From contig JAJRDJ010000300.1 of NCBI GenBank assembly GCA_028678445.1, positions 1-9,040 on the forward strand: 9,040 nucleotides of DNA, in the 5' to 3' direction. The notes under the pieces were generated by a model, which was not told the origin of the DNA, ran no database searches, and was given only the letters and a program-made list of their open reading frames with translations. Each line of letters begins with the position of its first letter. The first letter of the stretch is position 1. Below are positions 1 through 6,066 of this stretch, one piece after another. Source of the stretch: Methylococcaceae bacterium (lineage in GTDB: Bacteria; Pseudomonadota; Gammaproteobacteria; Methylococcales; Methylococcaceae). A program made the translations under genes and the position numbers.

Positions 1-1257
1 CATCGGAGCAAAACCTTTGTCATCTATTTTGGTGGCGAGGCCGTGGCCGATGCCCGGTTCCCAACCCTGTTGCATGACTTTGCCCTGCTCAACAGTCTCG
101 GCATCCAACTGGTGCTGGTGCATGGCATCCGGCCTCAGATCGACGACCGGCTGACCGCGCGCCAACACACTGCTCGCTATCATGCGGGGCTCAGGGTGAC
201 CGATAGCCAAGCCCTTGAATGTGTCAAGGAAGCCGCCGGCACCGTGCGAGTCGAGATCGAAGCACTCTTGTCAATGGGGCTGCCCAACTCGCCCATGGCC
301 GGCGCGCGCATCCGTGTCGCCTCGGGCAATTTCGTCACCGCCCGGCCGGTGGGCGTCCGTGATGGAGTTGATTTTCAGCACACCGGTGAAGTGCGCCGCA
401 TTGACGCTGTGGGCATCCGTGCCGCGCTGGACCGGGGCGACGTGGTGTTGCTCTCTGCCGTCGGCTATTCTCCCACGGGCGAAATCTTCAACCTCCGCTC
501 CGAGGAGGTCGCGACCGCAGCCGCCATCGCCCTGAAGGCCGACAAATTGCTGCTGCTGGGAGAGGAAGACTGCACTGCCGGGGAGGATGGCCGCTTGATA
601 CGCCAACTCACCACCGAAGAAGCTAAGGAGCTGCTGTGTACGGAGCCGCCGTTAAGCCCCAATATCAAGCCGGATATCGCGGCGGCCATTCACGCCTGCA
701 CTCACGGGGTAGAGCGTGCCCATTACCTCAATTGGCAGATAGGGGGCGCCATGTTGCTCGAACTCTTCACCCGCGATGGCATTGGCACCCTGATCAGCCA
801 GACACCGTTTGAAACCATCCGTCCTGCGCGGGTGGGCGATGTGCCCGGTATCCTGGATTTAATCGTGCCGTTGGAGCAGCAAGGTGTCCTGGTGGCACGT
901 ACCCGCGAGCGGCTGGAAGGTGATATCGGGGATTACGTGGTCATCGAGCGGGATGGCACCGTCATCGGTTGCGCGGCCCTCCACGGTTTCCCGGAGGACC
1001 GTATGGGCGAACTGGCCTGCCTGGTGCTGCATCCCGAATACCGCAATGAACAGCGCGGCGGACGATTGCTGGCGCATGTCGAACAAACCGCCCGTAGCCA
1101 CGGGCTGGACCGGCTCTTTGTGCTCACCACTCAGACCGCGCACTGGTTCAGGGAGCACGGCTTCGAGCCCGCCGAGCCCGACGTGCTGCCGGCATGGCGC
1201 CGCGATTCCTTCAACCGTGGCAGAAACTCCAAGGTGCTGATCAAGCCGCTGGGGTAA
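1..1257 (+). CDS. argA: N-acetylglutamate synthase (amino-acid acetyltransferase), 5' end missing
   Basis: This enzyme acetylates L-glutamate with acetyl-CoA, the first step of arginine biosynthesis, in the cytoplasm. The frame is open from base 1 (HRSKTFVIYFGGEAV), which matches the region about 20-35 residues into E. coli ArgA, so the true start lies left of the window; the GTG at 43 is an internal codon. About 418 codons are present, against 443 residues in E. coli. Roughly bases 1-800 encode the amino-acid-kinase-like domain (FGGEAV, RPQID, RVTD, SGNF, FNLRSEE). From about 811 follows the C-terminal GNAT acetyltransferase domain, with LEQQG, the ACLVLHPEYR strand, the RGG acetyl-CoA loop, FVLTT (1114-1131) and HWFREHGF. 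It ends with SKVLIKPLG and TAA. Kinase fold plus GNAT is the classical ArgA type, normally feedback-inhibited by arginine (family knowledge). It converges on the minus-strand operon. Confidence 0.97.
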   Translation, partial: HRSKTFVIYFGGEAVADARFPTLLHDFALLNSLGIQLVLVHGIRPQIDDRLTARQHTARYHAGLRVTDSQALECVKEAAGTVRVEIEALLSMGLPNSPMAGARIRVASGNFVTARPVGVRDGVDFQHTGEVRRIDAVGIRAALDRGDVVLLSAVGYSPTGEIFNLRSEEVATAAAIALKADKLLLLGEEDCTAGEDGRLIRQLTTEEAKELLCTEPPLSPNIKPDIAAAIHACTHGVERAHYLNWQIGGAMLLELFTRDGIGTLISQTPFETIRPARVGDVPGILDLIVPLEQQGVLVARTRERLEGDIGDYVVIERDGTVIGCAALHGFPEDRMGELACLVLHPEYRNEQRGGRLLAHVEQTARSHGLDRLFVLTTQTAHWFREHGFEPAEPDVLPAWRRDSFNRGRNSKVLIKPLG

Positions 1258-1280
1258 ACCGGCAAGGGTTTATTTTTTTT
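1255..1280 (+). terminator. Putative intrinsic terminator of argA in the convergent gap
   Basis: TAAACC (1255-1260) can pair with GGTTTA (1267-1272) around the loop GGCAAG, and eight T follow directly (1273-1280). This is the geometry of a Rho-independent terminator on the plus strand. The stem is short and has only two G-C pairs, so termination may be partial. It begins at the argA stop codon and its right arm contains the stop codon of the convergent minus-strand gene. No corresponding U-tract is seen for the minus strand. Confidence 0.4.
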
Positions 1281-1620
1281 CCTGCAGACAGGTATAGGTC
1301 GCCGCGTTGCTTTTCATCATCAGGGATGCGGGATACTTGCCTTCGATGACAAATTCCCTGACCTCCTCGCCGGTGACCCGCTTGCTCTCTTCCCTGGCGA
1401 TGCACTCGCAGACCGACGTGACCTCGGACAGCAGTACACCGCTGCCCTTCAGGTCGGACTTTTCCTTCTCAATGCACATCTCCGCGAATTTTTTCTCGAA
1501 GCTCTGATGGGCTTCTTCATTGACGGGATTGGTGGCGGAAGCCGAGGATGACAAAATGAGGGTTGTCCCGAACAGCAGGACGGAAGGCCGGGGCAGCCAA
1601 TTTTTCAAGTGTGTTTGCAT
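1270..1620 (-). CDS. Small exported four-cysteine protein of unknown function
   Basis: I do not recognise a family for this 116-residue protein. The N-terminus looks like a Sec signal peptide: a short basic region (MQTHLKNWLPR), a hydrophobic core (about 12-23) and a likely signal peptidase I site after ASA (27-29). No lipobox is seen. The mature part, about 87 residues, is charged and probably mostly helical. It has four cysteines, C49, C71, C73 and C111, the middle two as a CEC pair, which would allow two disulfides in the periplasm. A conserved-looking tail (YPASLMMKSNAATYTC) precedes a lysine-rich end. The start is supported by GGAG eight bases upstream of the ATG. It lies 71 bases after lipA on the same strand and may be the last gene of that operon or have its own promoter. 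Reality of the gene is likely; any function would be a guess. Confidence 0.75.
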   Translation of the reverse strand: MQTHLKNWLPRPSVLLFGTTLILSSSASATNPVNEEAHQSFEKKFAEMCIEKEKSDLKGSGVLLSEVTSVCECIAREESKRVTGEEVREFVIEGKYPASLMMKSNAATYTCLQEKK

Positions 1621-1622
1621 GG

Positions 1623-1635
1623 TCTGGTCTCCAGA
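1623..1635 (-). promoter_or_regulatory. Inverted repeat covering the ribosome binding site of the small exported protein
   Basis: A perfect 5-bp inverted repeat with a 3-base loop (TCTGG-AGA-CCAGA on the minus strand) includes the GGAG Shine-Dalgarno sequence of the gene starting at 1620. In mRNA the hairpin would hide part of the ribosome binding site. The stem is short, so a regulatory role is only a possibility. Confidence 0.3.
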
Positions 1636-1653
1636 TATGTGGTTGAAGGAAAA

Positions 1654-1659
1654 ATTTTA
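1654..1659 (-). promoter_or_regulatory. Candidate -10 element for the small exported protein gene
   Basis: On the minus strand TAAAAT matches the sigma70 -10 consensus at five of six positions, in the AT-rich part of the lipA-to-1620 gap. It would give a leader of about 25-30 bases. No good -35 hexamer is visible at 16-18 bases, so this is a weak prediction. Confidence 0.25.
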
Positions 1660-1691
1660 TCAGCCAGCCGCAAGCGGGAAAGCTCTGGGCG

Positions 1692-2660
1692 TTAAAGAAG
1701 AGCCGCAGCTTGCTGGTCGGCGTGGTAGGAAGAACGGACCATGGGGGCGCTTGCCACGGCGGAGAATCCCAGGTCATGAGCCAGTTCCGCGAGCGCGGCG
1801 AATTCCTCCAGTGGCGCGTAGCGAACCACGGGATAATGTTCGCGGCTGGGCTGCAGATATTGTCCAATGGTCAGCATGTCGCAGCCATGGGCCTTAAGGT
1901 CGCTGAGAACCACCGAGACTTCGTCAAAGGTTTCACCGAGTCCCAGCATGATGCCTGACTTGGTTGGTATGCCAGGATGCACCGCTTTGAAGCCCTGTAA
2001 CAATTCCAGCGAAACCTGGTAATCAGCACCCGGCCGCGCCGCTCTGTAAAGACGCGGGACCGTTTCCAGGTTGTGATTAAAGACATCGGGGGGAGTTTGA
2101 GCAAGTGTGTCCAGCGCAAGCACCTGGCGCCCCCGGAAATCGGGCGTCAGGATTTCGATGCGGGTATGGGGGGAGCGGTTGCGGATGGCCTCAATGCAAT
2201 CCGCGAAGTGTTGGGCGCCGCCATCACGGAGATCATCCCGGTCCACCGAAGTGATGACGACGTATTTCAGGTTCAGACGCTCGATGCTCGTTGCCAGGTG
2301 CTCGGGTTCGCTCGGGTCGGGCGGGCTGGGCCGGCCATGGGCAACATCGCAGAAGGGACAGCGCCGCGTGCAAAGATCGCCAAGGATCATGAAGGTGGCC
2401 GTACCATGGGAGAAGCACTCCGAAAGATTCGGACAGGCCGCTTCCTCGCAAACACTATGGAGATTGCTTTCCCGCAGCACACGTTTTATCTGGCCGACTT
2501 TGTGAGCGTCTCGGAGACGGGTTCGTATCCATGCGGGTTTGGGTGGAAGCGAGCCGCTCGGTTCCACCTTGATCGGAATACGCTTGAGTTTGTCCGCATT
2601 GCGTTGATGGGTATCCGGGCTGGTGCGCGAAGGCGCTCTGAAATCACCGGAATTACTCAT
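1692..2660 (-). CDS. lipA: Lipoyl synthase
   Basis: This radical-SAM enzyme inserts two sulfurs into octanoyl groups bound to lipoyl domains (pyruvate and 2-oxoglutarate dehydrogenase E2, GcvH), completing lipoate assembly in the cytoplasm. The 322 residues match E. coli LipA (321) almost end to end. Cysteines C71, C76 and C82 (CEEAACPNLSEC) bind the auxiliary, sacrificial 4Fe-4S cluster. C97, C101 and C104 (CTRRCPFC) are the CX3CX2C radical-SAM cluster ligands. Further signatures are VVITSVDRDDLRDGGAQHF, DVFNHNLETVPR, RPGADY, PTKSGIMLGLGE, GQYLQPS and the C-terminal RSSY (309-312), whose serine ligates the auxiliary cluster in studied enzymes. The ATG at 2660 has GGAG five bases upstream. 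It follows lipB by 44 bases on the same strand, so the two steps are probably co-expressed. Confidence 0.98.
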   Translation of the reverse strand: MSNSGDFRAPSRTSPDTHQRNADKLKRIPIKVEPSGSLPPKPAWIRTRLRDAHKVGQIKRVLRESNLHSVCEEAACPNLSECFSHGTATFMILGDLCTRRCPFCDVAHGRPSPPDPSEPEHLATSIERLNLKYVVITSVDRDDLRDGGAQHFADCIEAIRNRSPHTRIEILTPDFRGRQVLALDTLAQTPPDVFNHNLETVPRLYRAARPGADYQVSLELLQGFKAVHPGIPTKSGIMLGLGETFDEVSVVLSDLKAHGCDMLTIGQYLQPSREHYPVVRYAPLEEFAALAELAHDLGFSAVASAPMVRSSYHADQQAAALL

Positions 2661-2704
2661 GGGGGCTCCAATAGTGTAAGGCTGAAGTTGTTCGACCGAA
2701 TGTC

Positions 2705-3346
2705 TTATGAGTCATCATCGAGAAGGTCATTAATCGTAAAGCCTAAACACGCCATGAGCGACCCTGCAACCGCGGGTGCCAGCTCTTCAGTCGTGGCGTT
2801 TACTCCCAGCCGGGCCAGGCTGGTAACCGGCAAGCTAGGGTATCCGCAAGGATTGATCTTGGCAAAATGGCCAAGCTCATTTTCCACATTGAGGCTCAGG
2901 CCATGGTAGCTGCAGCCTCGGGTAATCCGTAATCCCACGGAAGCGATTTTTGCGCCACCGACATAGACGCCCGGAGCATCGGCGCGCGCTGTACCCCGAA
3001 TACCCAAGGACAGCAGTACTTCGATGACCGATTGTTCAAGACCGTGGACCAACCGGCGGATGCCCAAATTGAGTCGCCGGGTATCGATCAGGGTATAGGC
3101 AATCAGTTGACCAGGCCCATGCCAGGTAATTTGTCCGCCTCGGTCGGTGTTGATCAGGGGGGTATGGTCGGGTTTAAGTAAATGACGGGGATCACCATTC
3201 ATGCCGAGCGTGTACACGGAGGGGTGCTCGAGTACCCAGATTTCATCCGATGTTGAGGCGTCACGGGCAGCCGTAAATTCCCGCATGCTTTGCCAGCAAG
3301 GCAGATAGTCCTGTGCGCCTAGCAGGCGAAGCCGCAGTGCTTTCAA
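2705..3346 (-). CDS. lipB: Octanoyl-[acyl-carrier-protein]:protein N-octanoyltransferase
   Basis: LipB transfers the octanoyl chain from acyl carrier protein to the target lysine of lipoyl domains, supplying the substrate of LipA. The 213-residue protein shows the family signature RGGQITWHGPGQL (69-81), the lysine of GGAKIAS (K133) and the catalytic cysteine of INPCGYP (C167); Cys and Lys form the acyltransfer dyad in studied LipB enzymes. The start is a TTG at 3346 whose last two bases are also the first two of the mgtE TGA stop (TTGA). It is the only start that keeps the conserved LRLLGAQDY N-terminus; the next ATG, at codon 21, would remove it. The upstream Shine-Dalgarno is weak (GGA), so translation probably depends on ribosomes finishing mgtE. 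TAA at 2705-2707 is followed by lipA after 44 bases. Confidence 0.96.
   Translation of the reverse strand: MKALRLRLLGAQDYLPCWQSMREFTAARDASTSDEIWVLEHPSVYTLGMNGDPRHLLKPDHTPLINTDRGGQITWHGPGQLIAYTLIDTRRLNLGIRRLVHGLEQSVIEVLLSLGIRGTARADAPGVYVGGAKIASVGLRITRGCSYHGLSLNVENELGHFAKINPCGYPSLPVTSLARLGVNATTEELAPAVAGSLMACLGFTINDLLDDDS
3343..3346 (-). promoter_or_regulatory. TTGA stop/start overlap joining mgtE and lipB
   Basis: On the minus strand the four bases TTGA contain the TTG start of lipB and the TGA stop of mgtE. With no strong Shine-Dalgarno before the TTG, this arrangement suggests termination-reinitiation coupling. The overlap is read directly; coupling is inferred. Confidence 0.6.
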
Positions 3347-4800
3347 CGCGCGGTATCCAGGAATAATTTCGCCAGACCCAGGAAGATGAAGAAACCCATG
3401 CCATCGGTGATGGCAGTCAGCAATACGCTGGTGCCGATAGCGGGGTCGAGCCCCATGCGATAACGCACGAGGGGGATGGAGAAACCCGTGATGGCCGCTA
3501 CCACCAGATTAAGGAGGGTGGCGCCGGCCATGACCATGCCCAGATCCGGATTGGCATAGAGCCAATAGGCCAAGAGCCCCAACACCGAACCCCAGACGAT
3601 ACCGTTGAGGAGACCGATGGCCAGTTCCTTGACGATGAGGCGGCGCATGTTGGAGGGCGTGATCAGCCCCAGCGCCAAGGACCTGACGATCAGCATGCTG
3701 GTCTGATTGCCCGTGTTGCCGCCAATTCCGGCGACAATCGGCATCAGGGAAGCGAGGGCGACAATTTTGACGATGGTGTCTTCAAAAAGCCCGATCACCC
3801 GGGTGCTGGCAAAGGCCGTGATCAGGTTGACGGCCAGCCAGAGCCAACGGTTCCGGGCACTTTTCCAGATGCCCGAAAAGATGTCCTCGTCTTCGCGGAG
3901 GCCGGCTTCCGCGAGCCGTTCCTCGTCCGATTTGCGGCGGATGAGGTCAACGATCGCATCGATGCCGAGGCGGCCTTCCAGGCGGTGTTCTTCGTCGACG
4001 ACGGGCGCCGAGAGAAGATCGTAACGTTCGAAGGCACGAGCCGCTTCTTCGGCATCATCGTCCAGTCGAAAACAGACAAAGTCCCGCGCCATGACCGCTC
4101 CCACATGTTGTTCGGGGATGTTGGTCACCAGGCGCTTGAGGGATAGCACGCCCTTCAGGACATTATTTTCATCTACCACGAACAGTTTATCCGTGTGTTC
4201 TGGTAACGCACCCCGCTGGCGGAGGTAGCGGAGTACCGCGCCGAGTGTGGTATCGGCCCGGATGGTCACCATGCCGAAGTCCATCAGGCCGGCGACACTA
4301 TCTTCTGCGTAGGCCAGAACCGACTGCAGCCGCTGGCGGTTCTGGTCGTTGAGCGTCTGCAGCAGTTTCTGCATGACATCATCGGGCAGATCGGGCGCGA
4401 GGTCGGCGATTTCATCCGTGTCGAGTTGCTCGGTGGCCGAAAGCAACTCGCTCTTGTCCATCGAGGAAATGAGCGTTTCCCGGACGGCATCCGAGACATC
4501 CAGCAGAATCTGTCCGTCCAGATCGGACTCGACCAGATTCCAGACTATCAGGCGCTGGTCTACGGGCAGCGATTCCAGGATGTAGGCAATATCAGCCGTG
4601 TGGAGGTTGTCCAGCTTTTGCTTGATCGCCACCTGATGCTGTTTGTGCATCAGGGTTTCCACCAGGTCATGGTGGGGCATGACTTGCTGGTGAACGACGG
4701 CTTCCTCGAGCTTCTGCTTGTTCAGCAGTTCGATCACCTCATCCAGGTGTTGCCGGAGGTATTCCTCGGGCGGGCTGTTGAGGGTGTCGACCGATGGCAT
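3343..4800 (-). CDS. mgtE: Magnesium transporter MgtE
   Basis: MgtE is an inner-membrane, Mg2+-gated Mg2+ channel acting as a homodimer. The 485 residues follow the full family architecture: an acidic helical N domain (about 15-165, with HTADIAYILESL and the helical repeats up to YAEDSVAGLM at 164-173), two CBS domains (about 174-235 and 236-295) that sense cytosolic Mg2+, the connecting plug helix (about 296-316) and five membrane segments (roughly 317-338, 344-366, 388-413, 419-444, 453-480). Conserved membrane motifs are PIVAGIGGNTGNQ (354-366), DPA (452-454) and TDGMGF (465-470). D466 lies 19 residues from the end, as the pore Asp432 does in the Thermus protein (450 residues), so it is likely the selectivity aspartate. 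The ATG at 4800 has AAGGA about 13 bases upstream, a rather long spacing. The gene follows the ybeD-type gene by 40 bases and overlaps lipB by four. No Mg2+ riboswitch is visible before it. Confidence 0.96.
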   Translation of the reverse strand: MPSVDTLNSPPEEYLRQHLDEVIELLNKQKLEEAVVHQQVMPHHDLVETLMHKQHQVAIKQKLDNLHTADIAYILESLPVDQRLIVWNLVESDLDGQILLDVSDAVRETLISSMDKSELLSATEQLDTDEIADLAPDLPDDVMQKLLQTLNDQNRQRLQSVLAYAEDSVAGLMDFGMVTIRADTTLGAVLRYLRQRGALPEHTDKLFVVDENNVLKGVLSLKRLVTNIPEQHVGAVMARDFVCFRLDDDAEEAARAFERYDLLSAPVVDEEHRLEGRLGIDAIVDLIRRKSDEERLAEAGLREDEDIFSGIWKSARNRWLWLAVNLITAFASTRVIGLFEDTIVKIVALASLMPIVAGIGGNTGNQTSMLIVRSLALGLITPSNMRRLIVKELAIGLLNGIVWGSVLGLLAYWLYANPDLGMVMAGATLLNLVVAAITGFSIPLVRYRMGLDPAIGTSVLLTAITDGMGFFIFLGLAKLFLDTAR

Positions 4801-4840
4801 GAGGGGTGAGGCTTCCTTGAGGTAAAAGGGAGAGGGGCTG

Positions 4841-5107
4841 TCAGAGCGCCATGATCACATCCGGACTGTCGGTCAGATCCTGATAGATGGCGTCCACTTG
4901 ATTTTTGCTGGTGGCGGTGATCAGGATGGTCACCGCCGTGTATTTTCCGCCCTGACTATGCCGGCACTGCGCCGACACTACGTCGGTTTCCCTTACCTGC
5001 CGCCGGATAATGCGCAGGACTTTGTCCGGGAAATCATCCGAGACAAGCCCGAAGGCCTTTATGGGAAATTCACAGGGAAATTCGAGCAGGGTCTCGCTGT
5101 CGCTCAT
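4841..5107 (-). CDS. ybeD: YbeD family (DUF493) protein
   Basis: This 88-residue cytoplasmic protein aligns with E. coli YbeD (87 residues): LLEFPCEFPIKAFG (7-20) matches LLEFPTPFTYKVMG, and GGKYTAVTILITAT (53-66) matches GNYHSVSITINAT, followed by the QVDAIYQDL helix. The family has a small ferredoxin-like/ACT-like fold; its molecular role is unknown, and a regulatory function is often suggested because of that fold and its linkage to lipB. I chose the ATG at 5107 because it gives the E. coli length and start of homology. A GTG at 5119 would add MYAI and has no better Shine-Dalgarno. The gene lies 85 bases after dat and 40 before mgtE. In E. coli the order is dacA-ybeD-lipB, so here dat and mgtE flank it on either side. 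Confidence 0.9.
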   Translation of the reverse strand: MSDSETLLEFPCEFPIKAFGLVSDDFPDKVLRIIRRQVRETDVVSAQCRHSQGGKYTAVTILITATSKNQVDAIYQDLTDSPDVIMAL

Positions 5108-5135
5108 GATGGCATACACTCTCGTAGCGGATTAA

Positions 5136-5188
5136 CACCCGGCGGGTGCCTGAAAACCTCAGGAATCAGTCGCCAGGCGGTATTCGCC
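5136..5188 (-). repeat. Cluster of three small inverted repeats in the dat-ybeD gap
   Basis: The 85-base gap holds three short perfect hairpin-forming repeats. CACCC/GGGTG (5136-5148) has a 3-base loop, CCTGA/TCAGG (5149-5163) abuts it with a 5-base loop, and GGCG/CGCC (5176-5188) has a 5-base loop. None is followed by a U-tract on the minus strand, so they are not standard terminators. They could protect or process the operon mRNA, or simply reflect chance in GC-rich DNA. Confidence 0.35.
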
Positions 5189-5192
5189 AATA

Positions 5193-6053
5193 TCAGTGGT
5201 CCGCCGACACGTTCCTCAGTTTCTGTTTGTAGTCCTGGTAGGCTGACTGCAGAATTTTCCACAAGGGGCCCGGTTTGCCGCTGCTCACAGGCTGACCATC
5301 CAGCTCAACAACAGCGAGAATTTCGCGTGTGGAACTGGTCAGCCATATCTCCTCCGCGGATTTCAGTTCAGCAAGGGTAAAGTGGCGTTCTATAGCCGGA
5401 ATGCCCTGTTCATGAGCCAGTTCCAGCACCAGATCCCGGGTAATGCCGGGGAGAATCTCGGAACCCTTGGGCGGGGTGATGAGTGTTCCGTCCTGAACGA
5501 TGAAGATGTTGCTGGCAGCCCCTTCCAGTACCTGGTTGTCACGGACCAGGATGGCTTCGCTCGCGCCGTTTTCCACGGCCTCCTGACGCAGCAGGACGTT
5601 GGCCAGCAGGGTAATGGCCTTGATGTTGCATCGGTCCCAGCGAATATCGTCAACGGTCACCGCCTTGATGCCGTCCAGAGGAATCGGCGCGATGGGCGTG
5701 CACATCGCAAAGAGGGTGGGTTTGATGCCCGGCGGGATGGCGTGATCGCGTTTGGGCGCCACGCCGCGGGTGACCTGGAGATAGATTGACTGGTCAGCAG
5801 GGCCGGTAATCAGGCGATCAAAGATGTCGGCCCACTCTGCGTCAGTCAGGGGCGATTCCATTTGGATGCTGGCCAGGCTTTCTTTCAGGCGTCTGAGGTG
5901 TTCCTCAAGGCGGAGTGGATGGCCGCCGTAGACTGGAATGACTTCATAAACACCATCGCCGAACAGGAAGCCCCGGTCGAGCACAGGGATTTTGGCCTCG
6001 CTAAGCGGCAGGAACTGACCGTTGAGGTAAACCAGGGATTCTGTGGATGACAT
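5193..6053 (-). CDS. dat: D-amino-acid (D-alanine) aminotransferase, PLP fold type IV
   Basis: The enzyme exchanges the amino group between D-alanine and 2-oxoglutarate, giving pyruvate and D-glutamate, in the cytoplasm. The 286 residues align along their length with the Bacillus D-amino-acid aminotransferase: DRGFLFGDGVYEVIPVYGG (26-44), FDRLITGPADQSIYLQVTRG, the PLP lysine in CNIKAITLLANVLLRQEA (K145, the same number as in the Bacillus enzyme), EAILV (E166), LEGAASNIF and LPGITRD (201-207). The Arg-x-His pair that binds the substrate carboxylate in D-specific members appears as R102-D-H104, after a small insertion; this favours D-specificity over a branched-chain aminotransferase or aminodeoxychorismate lyase. 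The ATG at 6053 has AGGAG 10 bases upstream, overlapping the dacA TAG stop. The frame stays open a further 28 codons into dacA, but that extension has no homology. Coupling to dacA is probable. Confidence 0.9.
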   Translation of the reverse strand: MSSTESLVYLNGQFLPLSEAKIPVLDRGFLFGDGVYEVIPVYGGHPLRLEEHLRRLKESLASIQMESPLTDAEWADIFDRLITGPADQSIYLQVTRGVAPKRDHAIPPGIKPTLFAMCTPIAPIPLDGIKAVTVDDIRWDRCNIKAITLLANVLLRQEAVENGASEAILVRDNQVLEGAASNIFIVQDGTLITPPKGSEILPGITRDLVLELAHEQGIPAIERHFTLAELKSAEEIWLTSSTREILAVVELDGQPVSSGKPGPLWKILQSAYQDYKQKLRNVSADH

Positions 6054-6066
6054 CGAGGCAACGCTC

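Noticed and set aside
1661..1690. Possible terminator after lipA (CCGC-TT-GCGG on the minus strand)
   Set aside because: The loop would be only two bases, and the sequence after the stem does not start with a U-tract.
2073..2909. A 278-codon plus-strand open frame antisense to lipA and lipB
   Set aside because: It overlaps two unmistakable genes on the other strand, spans their junction, and its translation has no recognisable domain. Long antisense frames are expected in GC-rich coding DNA.
4426..4809. A 127-codon plus-strand open frame antisense to the 5' half of mgtE
   Set aside because: It mirrors the codon phase of mgtE and shows no family features of its own.
4801..4840. Possible Mg2+-sensing riboswitch before mgtE
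   Set aside because: The gap is only 40 bases, with no room for an M-box or similar RNA and no visible stem.
6042..6050. TGTGGATGA, one mismatch from a DnaA box, considered because mnmG often lies near oriC
   Set aside because: It is a single imperfect site within the dat coding start. No cluster of DnaA boxes or AT-rich unwinding region is present in the dacA-mnmG gap.
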